The notes beneath the pieces were generated by a model, which saw nothing but the letters and a program-made list of their open reading frames with translations, had not been told where the DNA came from and did not search any database. Of a stretch of 64,000 nt of DNA, positions 31,711 through 39,598 are shown one piece after another (within the stretch, counting starts at the first letter, position 1; each line of letters begins with the position of its first letter). Position numbers and translations under genes: made by a program. This stretch comes from Kitasatospora xanthocidica (lineage in GTDB: Bacteria; Actinomycetota; Actinomycetes; Streptomycetales; Streptomycetaceae): NCBI RefSeq assembly GCF_014656195.1, contig NZ_BNBY01000001.1, positions 90,703-154,702 of the forward strand. Reading direction: 5' to 3'.

Positions 31711-34323
31711 TCAGGAGGTCCGGGCCGGCCCGAGGAACGGCAGGTGGACCGGGGTGTCGCCGAGCGCCGAGCCGAGGGCGAGCAGCACGCCCGCGGAGCC
31801 GGTGGCGAGGTCCATCGACAGCCGGAGCAACTGCTCGCCGGGGTAGGCGAGTTGTCCCTGGTAGGCGAGCGCGTGCAGGGACAGCGCCCTGATCTGCGCC
31901 GCCACGTCCGGGTCCTCGGACGGCCGCGGGAGCCGGGACGTCTCGACGAGGTGCTGCAGGATGCCGGCCCGGCCGTTGAACAGGCCGGACAGGACGTAGT
32001 GCTCGGACTGCGAGGAGATCCGCACGCCGTCGGCGGCGACGCGGAGCCGCTCGTCCTCGCGGTGCGCGAGGTAACGCTCCAGGACGATCCCCAGGCCCGC
32101 GCTGCCGGTCGCGAGGTACGGCATCGAGCGCCAGCCCTCGTTGACGTGGACCGCGCCGTCGGCCCGGGTCAGGCAGCGGCGCACGTCCTGGTGCAGGGCG
32201 GTGGCGGCCAGGTCCAGGTAGGCCTGGTCGCGGGTCTGTTCGTACAGCCGGACGAACATCAGGGCGGGGCCGGCGGAGCCGCGCATCAGCCCGGCGTGCG
32301 GATGGCGTCCGCCGCTGGTCTCGGGCACGGACTCGGCGCCGCCGAGCTGCCCGGCCACCAGGTCGGCGGCCCGGAGGGCGGCCTCCCGCAGCGTGGACTC
32401 GCCGGTGGCGTCGGCGAAGTGCGCGAAGTTGAGGGCGAGACCGGACAGTCCGCTCTGCAGGTCGGTGCCCAGGCGCTCCCAGCCCTCGGCGAGGCAGAGC
32501 TCCAGGACCTTCAGCGCGTCGGCGCGGTGGCCGAGCCGGTCGAGCGTGTGGGCGACGCCGTGCAGGCCGTCGTAGAAGCCCAGCCGGGCCCGCGCGTCCT
32601 TGCGCAGGGCGCGGTCCAGCAGCCACTGCTCGTGCTCCGGGAAGCGGCCGACGCCGGTGGCGTCCAGCGCGTACAGCACCCCGGCGGCGCCGTGGGCGAG
32701 GTTGAGCCCGCCGGTGCTGAACTGCTCGACGTCGCCGGGGAACAGCCGGTCGTCGCGGTCCGGGGTGGCGCTCGCCAGGATGGCGCCGGCCAGCGAGTCG
32801 CGGGTGGCGGTCCAGGCGGACCGGTCCGGCGTCGGCAGGGGCAGGACGGCCGGGTCGAAGACCGTCGCCGGGGTGCCGGTGGACGGCCGTGCGGGCCGGC
32901 CGGATCCGTCGGCCGGGCCGAGGATGTCGCGCACCGCGGCGTCGAGGAACTCGCGCGGCACCGGGAACCGCTGGGCGATCTCGTCCGCCAGGTGCCGGGC
33001 CTTGCCCAGGCTCTGCCGGAGCATCGCGGTCAGCGGCATGAACATCGCGAGCCTGATGCAGCCCAGGGCGTAGTGGTCGACGGCGAAGCCGGTCCGGTCG
33101 CGCGGCGCCGCGTAGGCGGGATTGCCGAGCGCGGGCTTGGTCTCCGCCTCCACCGGGGCCGCGACCTCGTAGTCGATCAGCGCGACGCCGCCGTCCGGAC
33201 GGACCATGACGTTGAAGGGGTGCAGGTCGCCGAAGACGACGCCGCGCCCGTGCACCGCGTCGACCGCCTCCTCGACGGCCCGGCAGATCCCGAGCGCCCA
33301 GTCGGTGTACTCGGCGATCTCGGCCGGGTCCGTCCGGGAGCCGTTGTACGGGTAGCGGCGGCCGAAGAACTTGTTCAACGGCTGGCCGTCCAGGAACTCC
33401 TCGACCAGGAAGTGGTGGTCGCCGACCACGAAGTAGTCGATCACCTTGGGCACGACGCTCAGCCCGGCGAGCCGTTCGAGGATGTCCCGCTCGTGCCGGA
33501 GCCGCTCGACCGCGTCCTTCCCGTCGTTGGTCAGGCCCGCGTAGGCCCGCGCCTCCTTGAGCACGATCTGCGCGCCGGTGCGGGTGTCCGTGCCGGTGTA
33601 GAGGCCACCGCCGTTGGAGAAGTGCAGCGCCTTCTCGATCCGGTACGGCAGGTCCTCGACGGTCTCCCGCTTCCGGGCCGCCAGCTGGGGGGCCAGGAAG
33701 TCCGGCAGCTCCACCCACTCGGGGACGTGGAAGACCGGCTCGCGCAGGTCCGGCACCAGGGTGCCGTCGGGCGCCTCGACGGCCTGGACGAGCGCGCCCT
33801 GCTCGGAGAGCGTGTGCCGCTCGGCGAAGCCGCCGTACCGCACGTAGAGCGGGCCGTCGTTCCAGCGCAGGTCGCTCAGGATGTACGGGCCGGCCTCACC
33901 GCCGATGCGCCCGTCCAGCGCGTCCAGCACGGACTTCAGCTGCGCCTCGTCGCGAGGGTAGACGGTGACGAGCTTTCCGCTGGCGCCCCGGTGCGCGTAC
34001 TTCATGTTCCGGGTCTGCAGGATGTGCCGGCCGGCGAGGTGCTTGAAGGGGATGCGCTCGGCGTAGCAGTGTTCCGCCACCGCGTCGAGGATCCGGTCGG
34101 CGTTCTGCTGCCGGCCGGAGGTGTGGATCTTCCAGCCCTGCTTCGGCAGCGGCTCGCCGCCCTCGGGGCGGAAGACCACCCAGTCGCCGTGCGGGATCCT
34201 GCTCCAGCCCTCGGGCACCGGCCGGCCGGTGAGGGCGAAGTCGAGGCCCTCCTCCTTCAGCCCGGTGGGCGAGTCGAAGAAAGTCGGATCGGCCATACAG
34301 TACACGTCGTAATGCTTGGACAT
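31711..34323 (-). CDS. lanKC: Class III lanthipeptide synthetase LanKC
   Basis: 870-residue trifunctional enzyme. Order: N-terminal phosphoSer lyase-like region (MSKHYDVYCMADPTFFDSP onward, to about 230), Ser/Thr kinase (Lys256 in VLKEARAY, catalytic Asp366 and Asn371 in FGDLHPFNV, Asp384 in IDYEVA as the DFG equivalent), and C-terminal LanC-like cyclase domain (GSAGLGIVLERYL, NGRAGILQHL, GSAGVLLALGSAL). The Cys-His zinc ligands of LanC and class IV enzymes are absent, as in class III. Start: MSKHYDVYC matches RamC/AmfT N-termini and GGGGGTGG lies upstream; an 89-codon upstream extension is not family-like. It phosphorylates precursor Ser, eliminates to dehydroalanine and forms (methyl)lanthionine or labionin rings. 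Confidence 0.95.
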   Translation of the reverse strand: MSKHYDVYCMADPTFFDSPTGLKEEGLDFALTGRPVPEGWSRIPHGDWVVFRPEGGEPLPKQGWKIHTSGRQQNADRILDAVAEHCYAERIPFKHLAGRHILQTRNMKYAHRGASGKLVTVYPRDEAQLKSVLDALDGRIGGEAGPYILSDLRWNDGPLYVRYGGFAERHTLSEQGALVQAVEAPDGTLVPDLREPVFHVPEWVELPDFLAPQLAARKRETVEDLPYRIEKALHFSNGGGLYTGTDTRTGAQIVLKEARAYAGLTNDGKDAVERLRHERDILERLAGLSVVPKVIDYFVVGDHHFLVEEFLDGQPLNKFFGRRYPYNGSRTDPAEIAEYTDWALGICRAVEEAVDAVHGRGVVFGDLHPFNVMVRPDGGVALIDYEVAAPVEAETKPALGNPAYAAPRDRTGFAVDHYALGCIRLAMFMPLTAMLRQSLGKARHLADEIAQRFPVPREFLDAAVRDILGPADGSGRPARPSTGTPATVFDPAVLPLPTPDRSAWTATRDSLAGAILASATPDRDDRLFPGDVEQFSTGGLNLAHGAAGVLYALDATGVGRFPEHEQWLLDRALRKDARARLGFYDGLHGVAHTLDRLGHRADALKVLELCLAEGWERLGTDLQSGLSGLALNFAHFADATGESTLREAALRAADLVAGQLGGAESVPETSGGRHPHAGLMRGSAGPALMFVRLYEQTRDQAYLDLAATALHQDVRRCLTRADGAVHVNEGWRSMPYLATGSAGLGIVLERYLAHREDERLRVAADGVRISSQSEHYVLSGLFNGRAGILQHLVETSRLPRPSEDPDVAAQIRALSLHALAYQGQLAYPGEQLLRLSMDLATGSAGVLLALGSALGDTPVHLPFLGPARTS

Positions 34324-34723
34324 TCGCCACCCCCGTGACTTCTCCGAAAAACGTCGAATGGATCCGAATGACTCGGAAGGAATCGGCGGAAAACATCGGC
34401 CGGGAAAATCGGCCGCGCCGACGGAACCACGGACGGCGGCACGGGGAGAGTCGGTCGACCCGTTTCCCGCCGGCCCGTGTTTGATTACTTCGAACAAGGT
34501 CGATCCTTGCACCCGAACGGGACTTTGGCCACGCCGTACTCCATGGAACGGCCCATGCGATTCGCATGGACTGCTCCATGGATTGCCCATCCCGGGCCGC
34601 TCCGGGCCCTTCCCCGGCGGCCGGACGGCCCGGCCGGACGGGTCCGGCCGTTACGCCGGTGAGCGGATTTGGCTAGGCTGGCCGCCGATAAGGGGCAGGG
34701 CGGCGCACGAGGAGGGGATTCCC
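34324..34723. other. Divergent promoter region lanKC / ABC transporter
   Basis: About 400 bp with lower GC at 34330-34510 than the neighbours. No gene seen. It includes the operator-like array annotated separately and should hold promoters for both directions. In-frame codons upstream of the ABC ATPase lack family similarity. Confidence 0.6.
34540..34591. promoter_or_regulatory. Symmetric, helically phased operator array
   Basis: Central dyad CCATGCGA-T-TCGCATGG (34553-34569) flanked at exactly equal distance by two copies of the palindrome TCCATGGA (34540-34547 and 34575-34582). CATG cores fall at 34542, 34554, 34565 and 34577 with a partial fifth CAT at 34588, i.e. 11-12 bp apart, one helical turn. 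It lies about 220 bp before lanKC and 140 bp before the ABC ATPase. Fits cooperative binding of a dimeric regulator such as the AmfR-like protein; which protein binds is not known. Confidence 0.7.
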
Positions 34724-35509
34724 GTTTTCTCGCGGACTGCGGATTCCAGCGATCCGGAACAGACCCATTCCGTTTCCGACCCGGACCCCGCGGTCCGGCT
34801 CGACGGGGTGACCAAGGTGTACGGGCAGGGGGCGGGGGCCGTGCACGCCCTGCGCGGGGTGTCGATGGAGTTCCGGCGCGGCGGGTTCACCGCGGTGATG
34901 GGACCGTCCGGGTCCGGGAAGAGCACCTTCCTGCACTGCGCCGCCGGGCTCGACCGACCGACCACCGGACAGGTCCGGCTGGCCGGCCAGGACCTGGCGG
35001 CGCTGACCCCGAACGAGCTGACGGTCCTGCGGCGCCAACGGATCGGCTTCGTCTTCCAGGCCTTCAACCTGCTGCCGTCGCTGACGGTCGAACAGAACAT
35101 CACCCTGCCGCTGCGGCTGGCCGGGCGCCGGGCGGACAAGGCCTGGCTGGCGGAGATCGTCGAACGGACCGGTCTGGGCGAGCGGGTGCGGCACCTGCCC
35201 ACCCAGCTGTCCGGCGGCCAGCAGCAGCGGGTGGCGATCGCCCGGGCCCTGGTGACCCGGCCCGAGGTGGTCTTCGCCGACGAACCCACCGGCGCGCTGG
35301 ACAGCACCACCGGGACGGAGGTCCTGCGGCTGCTGCGGCACGTGGTGGACGGGATGGGCCAGACCGTGATCATGGTGACCCACGACCCGGTCGCCGCCTC
35401 CTACGCGGACCAGGTCTACTTCCTCGCCGACGGCGCCTTCGCCGAGGTCCTGGACGGGCCCACGCCCGAACGGGTCGCCGAACGGATGACCCTCCTCGGA
35501 AGGCGCTGA
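34724..35509 (+). CDS. MacB/LolD-type ABC transporter ATPase (start uncertain)
   Basis: About 261-residue ATPase: VRLDGVTKVYGQGAGAVHAL, Walker A GPSGSGKST (Lys66 with this start), Q-loop FVFQAFNLLPSL, signature LSGGQQQRVAIARAL, Walker B VVFADEPTGALD, H-loop VMVTHD. All intact. The reading frame is open far upstream, but the only good ribosome site (GGAGGGG at 34711-34717) is followed by ATT (34718) and GTT (34724), not ATG, GTG or TTG; the next in-frame GTG, at 34808, would cut into the fold, and a TTG at 34583 lies in the operator. The given start is the codon at ideal spacing. Pairs with the FtsX-type permease 4 nt downstream; likely peptide or antibiotic extrusion, perhaps self-protection. 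Confidence 0.85.
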   Translation, partial: VFSRTADSSDPEQTHSVSDPDPAVRLDGVTKVYGQGAGAVHALRGVSMEFRRGGFTAVMGPSGSGKSTFLHCAAGLDRPTTGQVRLAGQDLAALTPNELTVLRRQRIGFVFQAFNLLPSLTVEQNITLPLRLAGRRADKAWLAEIVERTGLGERVRHLPTQLSGGQQQRVAIARALVTRPEVVFADEPTGALDSTTGTEVLRLLRHVVDGMGQTVIMVTHDPVAASYADQVYFLADGAFAEVLDGPTPERVAERMTLLGRR

Positions 35510-35513
35510 CGAC

Positions 35514-38048
35514 ATGCTCCTGCTGGCCTGGCAGACGGTGCGCGCCCGGAAGGCGGGCTTCGCCGGCGCCTTCACCGCGCTCGCCTTCGCCCTCGTCCTG
35601 ACCGCCGCCTGCGGTGTCCTGCTGGAGTCGGCCCTGCGCACGGACCAGCCCACCGAGCGCTACGCCGCGGCCCCGGTCGTGGTCGGCGACTCGACCAGGA
35701 TCCCCGACGCCGGACCGCTGGTCGCCAAGCTGGCCGAGCTCCCCGGCGTCACGGCCGCCGTCCCGGAGGTCTCCTTCCCGGCGGCCGTGATCACCCCGGA
35801 CGGGAAGGTGCTGTCCGGCCCACAGGGCGGCCCCTCGCTCGGGCACTCCTGGACGAGCGCCGTCCTGGCCCCGTTCCGGCTGACCTCCGGCCGCGCTCCG
35901 GCCGGGCCCGACGAGGTGGTCCTGGACGCCGCCACGGCCGCCCGCGCCGGAGTCCCGGCCGGCGGCACCGTACGGCTGGCCACCACCTCGGCGCCCCGCA
36001 GCTACACCGTGGCCGGACTGGCCTCGCCGCCGCGGGAGCTGTCCCGCCAGAGCGCGCTCTTCTTCAGCCCCGAGCAGGCCGCCCGGCTCGCCGGGACGAC
36101 GACCGGCGCGAACGCGATCGGCATCACCGCCGCGGAGGGGACCGACCCCCGGGCGCTGGCCCAGCAGGCCGGTCAGGCGGTGGCCGAGGCCCGGCCGCAG
36201 AACGACGACGACTCGTCCGGGCCCCGGGCGCGCACCGGCGACGAGCGCGGCGAGCTGGAGTTCTACGCCGCTCCCGGGCCCGGGGACGGCCTGTCCTCGC
36301 TCGCCGGGACGATGGGCGTGCTGTCGCTGTTCGTCTCGGTCTTCGTGGTGGCCGGGGCGCTCGCGCTCTCCGTCCAGCAGCGGATGCGCGAGATGGCGCT
36401 GCTGCGGGCGGTCGGCGCCACCACCGGCCAAGTGCGCCGGATGATCGCGCTCGAGACGCTGGTGCTGACCCTCGCGGCCGCGGTCGTCGGCGTCCCGCTC
36501 GGGATCGGCCTGGCCGCGCTGCTGCGGGGCGAACTGGTCGACCGCGGGGTGGTCAGCTCGGACGTGCCGCTGCACGTCGGGCCGACCGCCCCGCTGATCG
36601 TCCTCGGCGGCGTCCTCGTCACCGCGCAGCTGGCCGTCTGGGCCGCCGCGCGCCGGGCCTCCCGGGTCGAACCCACCCAGGCACTGCGCGACTCCTCGGC
36701 GCCGCCGCCCGGCATCGGCCGGCTGCGCACCGGGCTCGGGCTCGCGACGCTCGCCGTGTGCGGCGCGGTGCTGGCCGGCTCGACGGACGACCGCGGCGGC
36801 GCCGGCACCGCCGAGGGCATGGTGCTGGTGCTGCTGCTCGGGGTCGCGCTGATCGGTCCGCTGATCGGCCGGGTCGCCAGCGCGACAATCGGCGGGCCGG
36901 TGGGCCGGCTCTTCCCGGTCGCCGGGTTCCTCGCCTCCGCCGCCCTGCGGGCCCAGCCGCGCCGCTTCGCCGCCGCCGTCACCCCGCTGGTGCTGGCGGT
37001 GGCCTTCACCGGCACCGTGCTGTTCGTCCCGGTCGTCAAGGCGCAGGCCAACGTGGCCGAGGACGGCCGACGGCTGCTGGCCGACCATGTGGTCCAGGCG
37101 GGCGGCATCGGCCTGCCGGTGGAATTCACCGACGCCGTACGGAAGTTGCCCGGCGTCGGGGCGGCCGGCAGCCTGGTGTCCGGCTTCGTCATGGTGTCCG
37201 GCGGCTCCGCGGACACCGCCGGCAGCCACGGGGTGGACGCCCGGATCGTGGACCCTCAGGGGCTGGAGCAGTTGGTCGACCCCGGGGTGACGGCCGGCTC
37301 GCTGGACCGGCTGCGCGGCGAGACCATCGCACTGGGGCAGCAGACCGCCTCCCGCCTCAAGGCCGGCGTCGGCGCCACGGTCCGGATCCGGTGGGAGGAC
37401 GGCAGCGACAGCACCGCCTCGGTCGTCGCCGTCTACGACCGGGACGCGCGGTTCGCCGGCGCGCTGCTGCCCGCCGGCTTCGCCGCCGCCCACACGCCGG
37501 ACCCGCTCGCCCCGACCGTGCTGGTCCGCACCGCCCCCGGAGCCGACCCCCGGCAGGTGGGCCGGGAGCTCCAGGGCCTCACATCGGCCTACCCGATGGC
37601 CAGGATCAGCGACCGGGCCGACTACGACGCGGCGCGCCGGCACCAGCAGGAGGCGGCCTCCGCGGTCGGCCGGCTGCTGCTCGGCATGATCAGCCTGTTC
37701 ACCGCGATCGCCGTCGTCAACACCCTGGTGATGGCCACCACCGAGCGGCTGCGCGAGTTCGCCCTGCTGCGGCTGGTGGGCACCACACCCGCCCAGGTGC
37801 TGCGGATGATGGCCTGGGAGGGCGGGATCACCGTCGCCGTGGCGCTCGCCCTCGGCGCGGCGGTCACCGCGGCCGTCCTGGTGCCGGTCAGCCTCGCGCT
37901 CACCGGGACGGCCTGGCCGTCGCTGCCGGGGAGTTGGGAGGCCGCGGTGCTGGGCGGGGCGGCGCTGCTGGGGGTGGGCACCGTCCTGCTGACCACCCGG
38001 CTGGCGCTGCGGCGGGAACCGGTCGAGGCGATGGGAACGCGCGAGTAG
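35514..38048 (+). CDS. FtsX-like ABC transporter permease with two MacB-type modules
   Basis: 844-residue permease. N-terminal TM (AGFAGAFTALAFALVLTAACG), a large extracytoplasmic domain, an FtsX block of helices near residues 262-395 (GVLSLFVSVFVVAGALALSV; QQRMREMALLRAVGATTGQV), a second extracytoplasmic domain, and a second FtsX block at the C-terminus (AVVNTLVMATTERLREFALL). The repeated REMALLRAVG/REFALLRLVG coupling helices mark the two halves of this actinobacterial type. It starts 4 nt after the ATPase stop, so one transcript. Such ATPase-permease pairs act as mechanotransmitting or extruding pumps and often provide resistance to peptides; role in immunity to the adjacent lanthipeptide is inferred. 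Confidence 0.9.
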   Translation: MLLLAWQTVRARKAGFAGAFTALAFALVLTAACGVLLESALRTDQPTERYAAAPVVVGDSTRIPDAGPLVAKLAELPGVTAAVPEVSFPAAVITPDGKVLSGPQGGPSLGHSWTSAVLAPFRLTSGRAPAGPDEVVLDAATAARAGVPAGGTVRLATTSAPRSYTVAGLASPPRELSRQSALFFSPEQAARLAGTTTGANAIGITAAEGTDPRALAQQAGQAVAEARPQNDDDSSGPRARTGDERGELEFYAAPGPGDGLSSLAGTMGVLSLFVSVFVVAGALALSVQQRMREMALLRAVGATTGQVRRMIALETLVLTLAAAVVGVPLGIGLAALLRGELVDRGVVSSDVPLHVGPTAPLIVLGGVLVTAQLAVWAAARRASRVEPTQALRDSSAPPPGIGRLRTGLGLATLAVCGAVLAGSTDDRGGAGTAEGMVLVLLLGVALIGPLIGRVASATIGGPVGRLFPVAGFLASAALRAQPRRFAAAVTPLVLAVAFTGTVLFVPVVKAQANVAEDGRRLLADHVVQAGGIGLPVEFTDAVRKLPGVGAAGSLVSGFVMVSGGSADTAGSHGVDARIVDPQGLEQLVDPGVTAGSLDRLRGETIALGQQTASRLKAGVGATVRIRWEDGSDSTASVVAVYDRDARFAGALLPAGFAAAHTPDPLAPTVLVRTAPGADPRQVGRELQGLTSAYPMARISDRADYDAARRHQQEAASAVGRLLLGMISLFTAIAVVNTLVMATTERLREFALLRLVGTTPAQVLRMMAWEGGITVAVALALGAAVTAAVLVPVSLALTGTAWPSLPGSWEAAVLGGAALLGVGTVLLTTRLALRREPVEAMGTRE

Positions 38049-38078
38049 GCCGTACGCCCCCGGGGCGTCGGGGCGTCG

Positions 38079-39368
38079 TCAGGCCGCGCTGGAGGCCCTC
38101 GCGGCTCCGGCCTCCCGGGCCGCGCGGATCGTCGTCCTCGGCGCGGACGAGGCCTCGACGACCGCCGAGAGGTGGAACCAGCCGGCGTCGTCCCGCTCGG
38201 CGGTCAGCCGGCCGCCGACGGCCAGCAGCCGCTCGGTGAGGTTGTCGAGGCCTCGTCCGCCGCTCGGCTCCCCCGGCTCGGCCGGTCCGCCGTCCGCCGG
38301 GACGCCGTCGTTGGAGACCGTCAGCCGTACGGTGCCGAGCCCGTCCCGGCCGGCCCGGATCTCGCAGCGCCCGGGCACGCTGTGCCGCAGCATGTTGGTG
38401 ACCGCCTCCCGCACCACGGTGGCCAGCACCGCGTCCAGCTCCGGCCGCAGCACGCCGCAGTCCAGGTCGGCGTCGGCCCTGATCCCGGCCGCCCGCAGCG
38501 CCGAGACGGCCGAACGGGACTCCCGCGCCAGGGACATCTGGAGGTCGCCGCTGGAGATCCAGCGGGTGTCCGACATCGCCTGACGCACCATCGCCAGTAC
38601 TTCGGACATCTCGGAGCGGGCCCGCTCCGGGTCCTCCAGGGCCAGCCGCTGGGCGAGTTGGCACTTCAGCGCGGCCACCGAGAGGCTGTAGCCGAGGAGG
38701 TCGTGCAGGTCGCGGGCGAAGCGCAGCCGCTCCTGGTCCACCGCGCGCTCCGCCAGCTCCGTCCGGGCGGCCCTCAACTCGGCCGTCAGATCGGCGAGTC
38801 GGGCCACGCCGTAGACGACGATGCCGCCCACGGCGGTGGAGACGACGGCGTTCACGCACTGGCCGAAGTTCCCGTCCAGCGCGGCGCAGAGCGGGTACTG
38901 GCCCGCCACCAGGGCGCCGAAGAGGATCCAGGAGCGGGGCGATTCGACGGTCAGCAGTACCGATCCGGCGAAGGAGCCGGGAATGCCGACCCACGAGCCG
39001 TCGAACACCAGGAACGGCAGGTAGGTCAGCACCCCGTGGGCCAACAGGCTCCACGGCCACCAGAGCCGCTCCAGCCGCCACGGGCCGGCGTGCATGATCT
39101 GGAAGCCGAGCAGCAGCAACAGGACGACCACGGCCGACAGTTGGTGCACGAGGCCGTCGTGGTTGCGGACGGTGGCCACCACCGAGGCGACGAAGAAGCC
39201 GACCGCCACCATGACGACGATGCCCTGGGTGAGCCTCGACAAGGGGTCGCCGGCCCTCCGGGGCGTTCGACGCCCGGTCGGCCACCGCGAGTGACGATCA
39301 CCGTCGATTCGGTACGCACTGTGACCCAACGTCAGCTCCCGGTAGACGATTCGACCCGTCATCGGCAT
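38079..39368 (-). CDS. NarL-family sensor histidine kinase without adjacent regulator
   Basis: Up to 429 residues. Six hydrophobic segments from about residue 48 to 190 (GIVVMVAVGFFVASVVATV, LSAVVVLLLLLGFQIM, WILFGALVAGQYPL), then HisKA_3 with phospho-acceptor His222 in RFARDLHDLLGYSLS and an HATPase domain with EAVTNMLRHS (N-box) and GGRGLDNLTERL (G-box). The start is doubtful: a 12-bp hairpin ends 3 nt upstream of this ATG and no ribosome site is visible, so an internal start near the TTG at 39242 (GGAGGG upstream) may be used. No response regulator adjoins; the orphan regulator at 26.6 kb is of the matching NarL class. Convergent with the permease, gap 30 nt. Confidence 0.82.
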   Translation of the reverse strand: MPMTGRIVYRELTLGHSAYRIDGDRHSRWPTGRRTPRRAGDPLSRLTQGIVVMVAVGFFVASVVATVRNHDGLVHQLSAVVVLLLLLGFQIMHAGPWRLERLWWPWSLLAHGVLTYLPFLVFDGSWVGIPGSFAGSVLLTVESPRSWILFGALVAGQYPLCAALDGNFGQCVNAVVSTAVGGIVVYGVARLADLTAELRAARTELAERAVDQERLRFARDLHDLLGYSLSVAALKCQLAQRLALEDPERARSEMSEVLAMVRQAMSDTRWISSGDLQMSLARESRSAVSALRAAGIRADADLDCGVLRPELDAVLATVVREAVTNMLRHSVPGRCEIRAGRDGLGTVRLTVSNDGVPADGGPAEPGEPSGGRGLDNLTERLLAVGGRLTAERDDAGWFHLSAVVEASSAPRTTIRAAREAGAARASSAA

Positions 39369-39370
39369 GC

Positions 39371-39399
39371 GGGGCCGCTTCGCACCACGAAGCGGCCCC
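39371..39399 (-). terminator. 12-bp-stem hairpin between protease and kinase genes
   Basis: GGGGCCGCTTCG/CGAAGCGGCCCC with a 5-nt loop, about 200 nt after the protease stop and directly before the longest kinase start. Probable terminator for the protease transcript. Confidence 0.65.
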
Positions 39400-39598
39400 C
39401 GTACGCCTCACCCCGAGCATAGTTCCCGTCGGCAATATCCCGTTAACATAGAGTCACTGACCGGAAATGATGGATTTTCGTCGCCGGTCGATCGCCACCG
39501 GACCGGCCGCAAATCGCGGCACATTCTCCGAACTCGTGGAATTGAACCGGCCGGTGCAGCGACCCGGGCAATCCGGCGGAGCGGCCGCGACCTGCGGC

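Noticed and set aside
31711..34323. Class IV lanthipeptide synthetase (LanL)
   Set aside because: The cyclase domain lacks the Cys/His zinc ligands, and precursors carry the class III LLDLQ leader.
34324..34590. N-terminal extension of LanKC by 89 codons
   Set aside because: The extension contains the operator array, has no family similarity, and the family start MSKHYDVYC has its own ribosome site.
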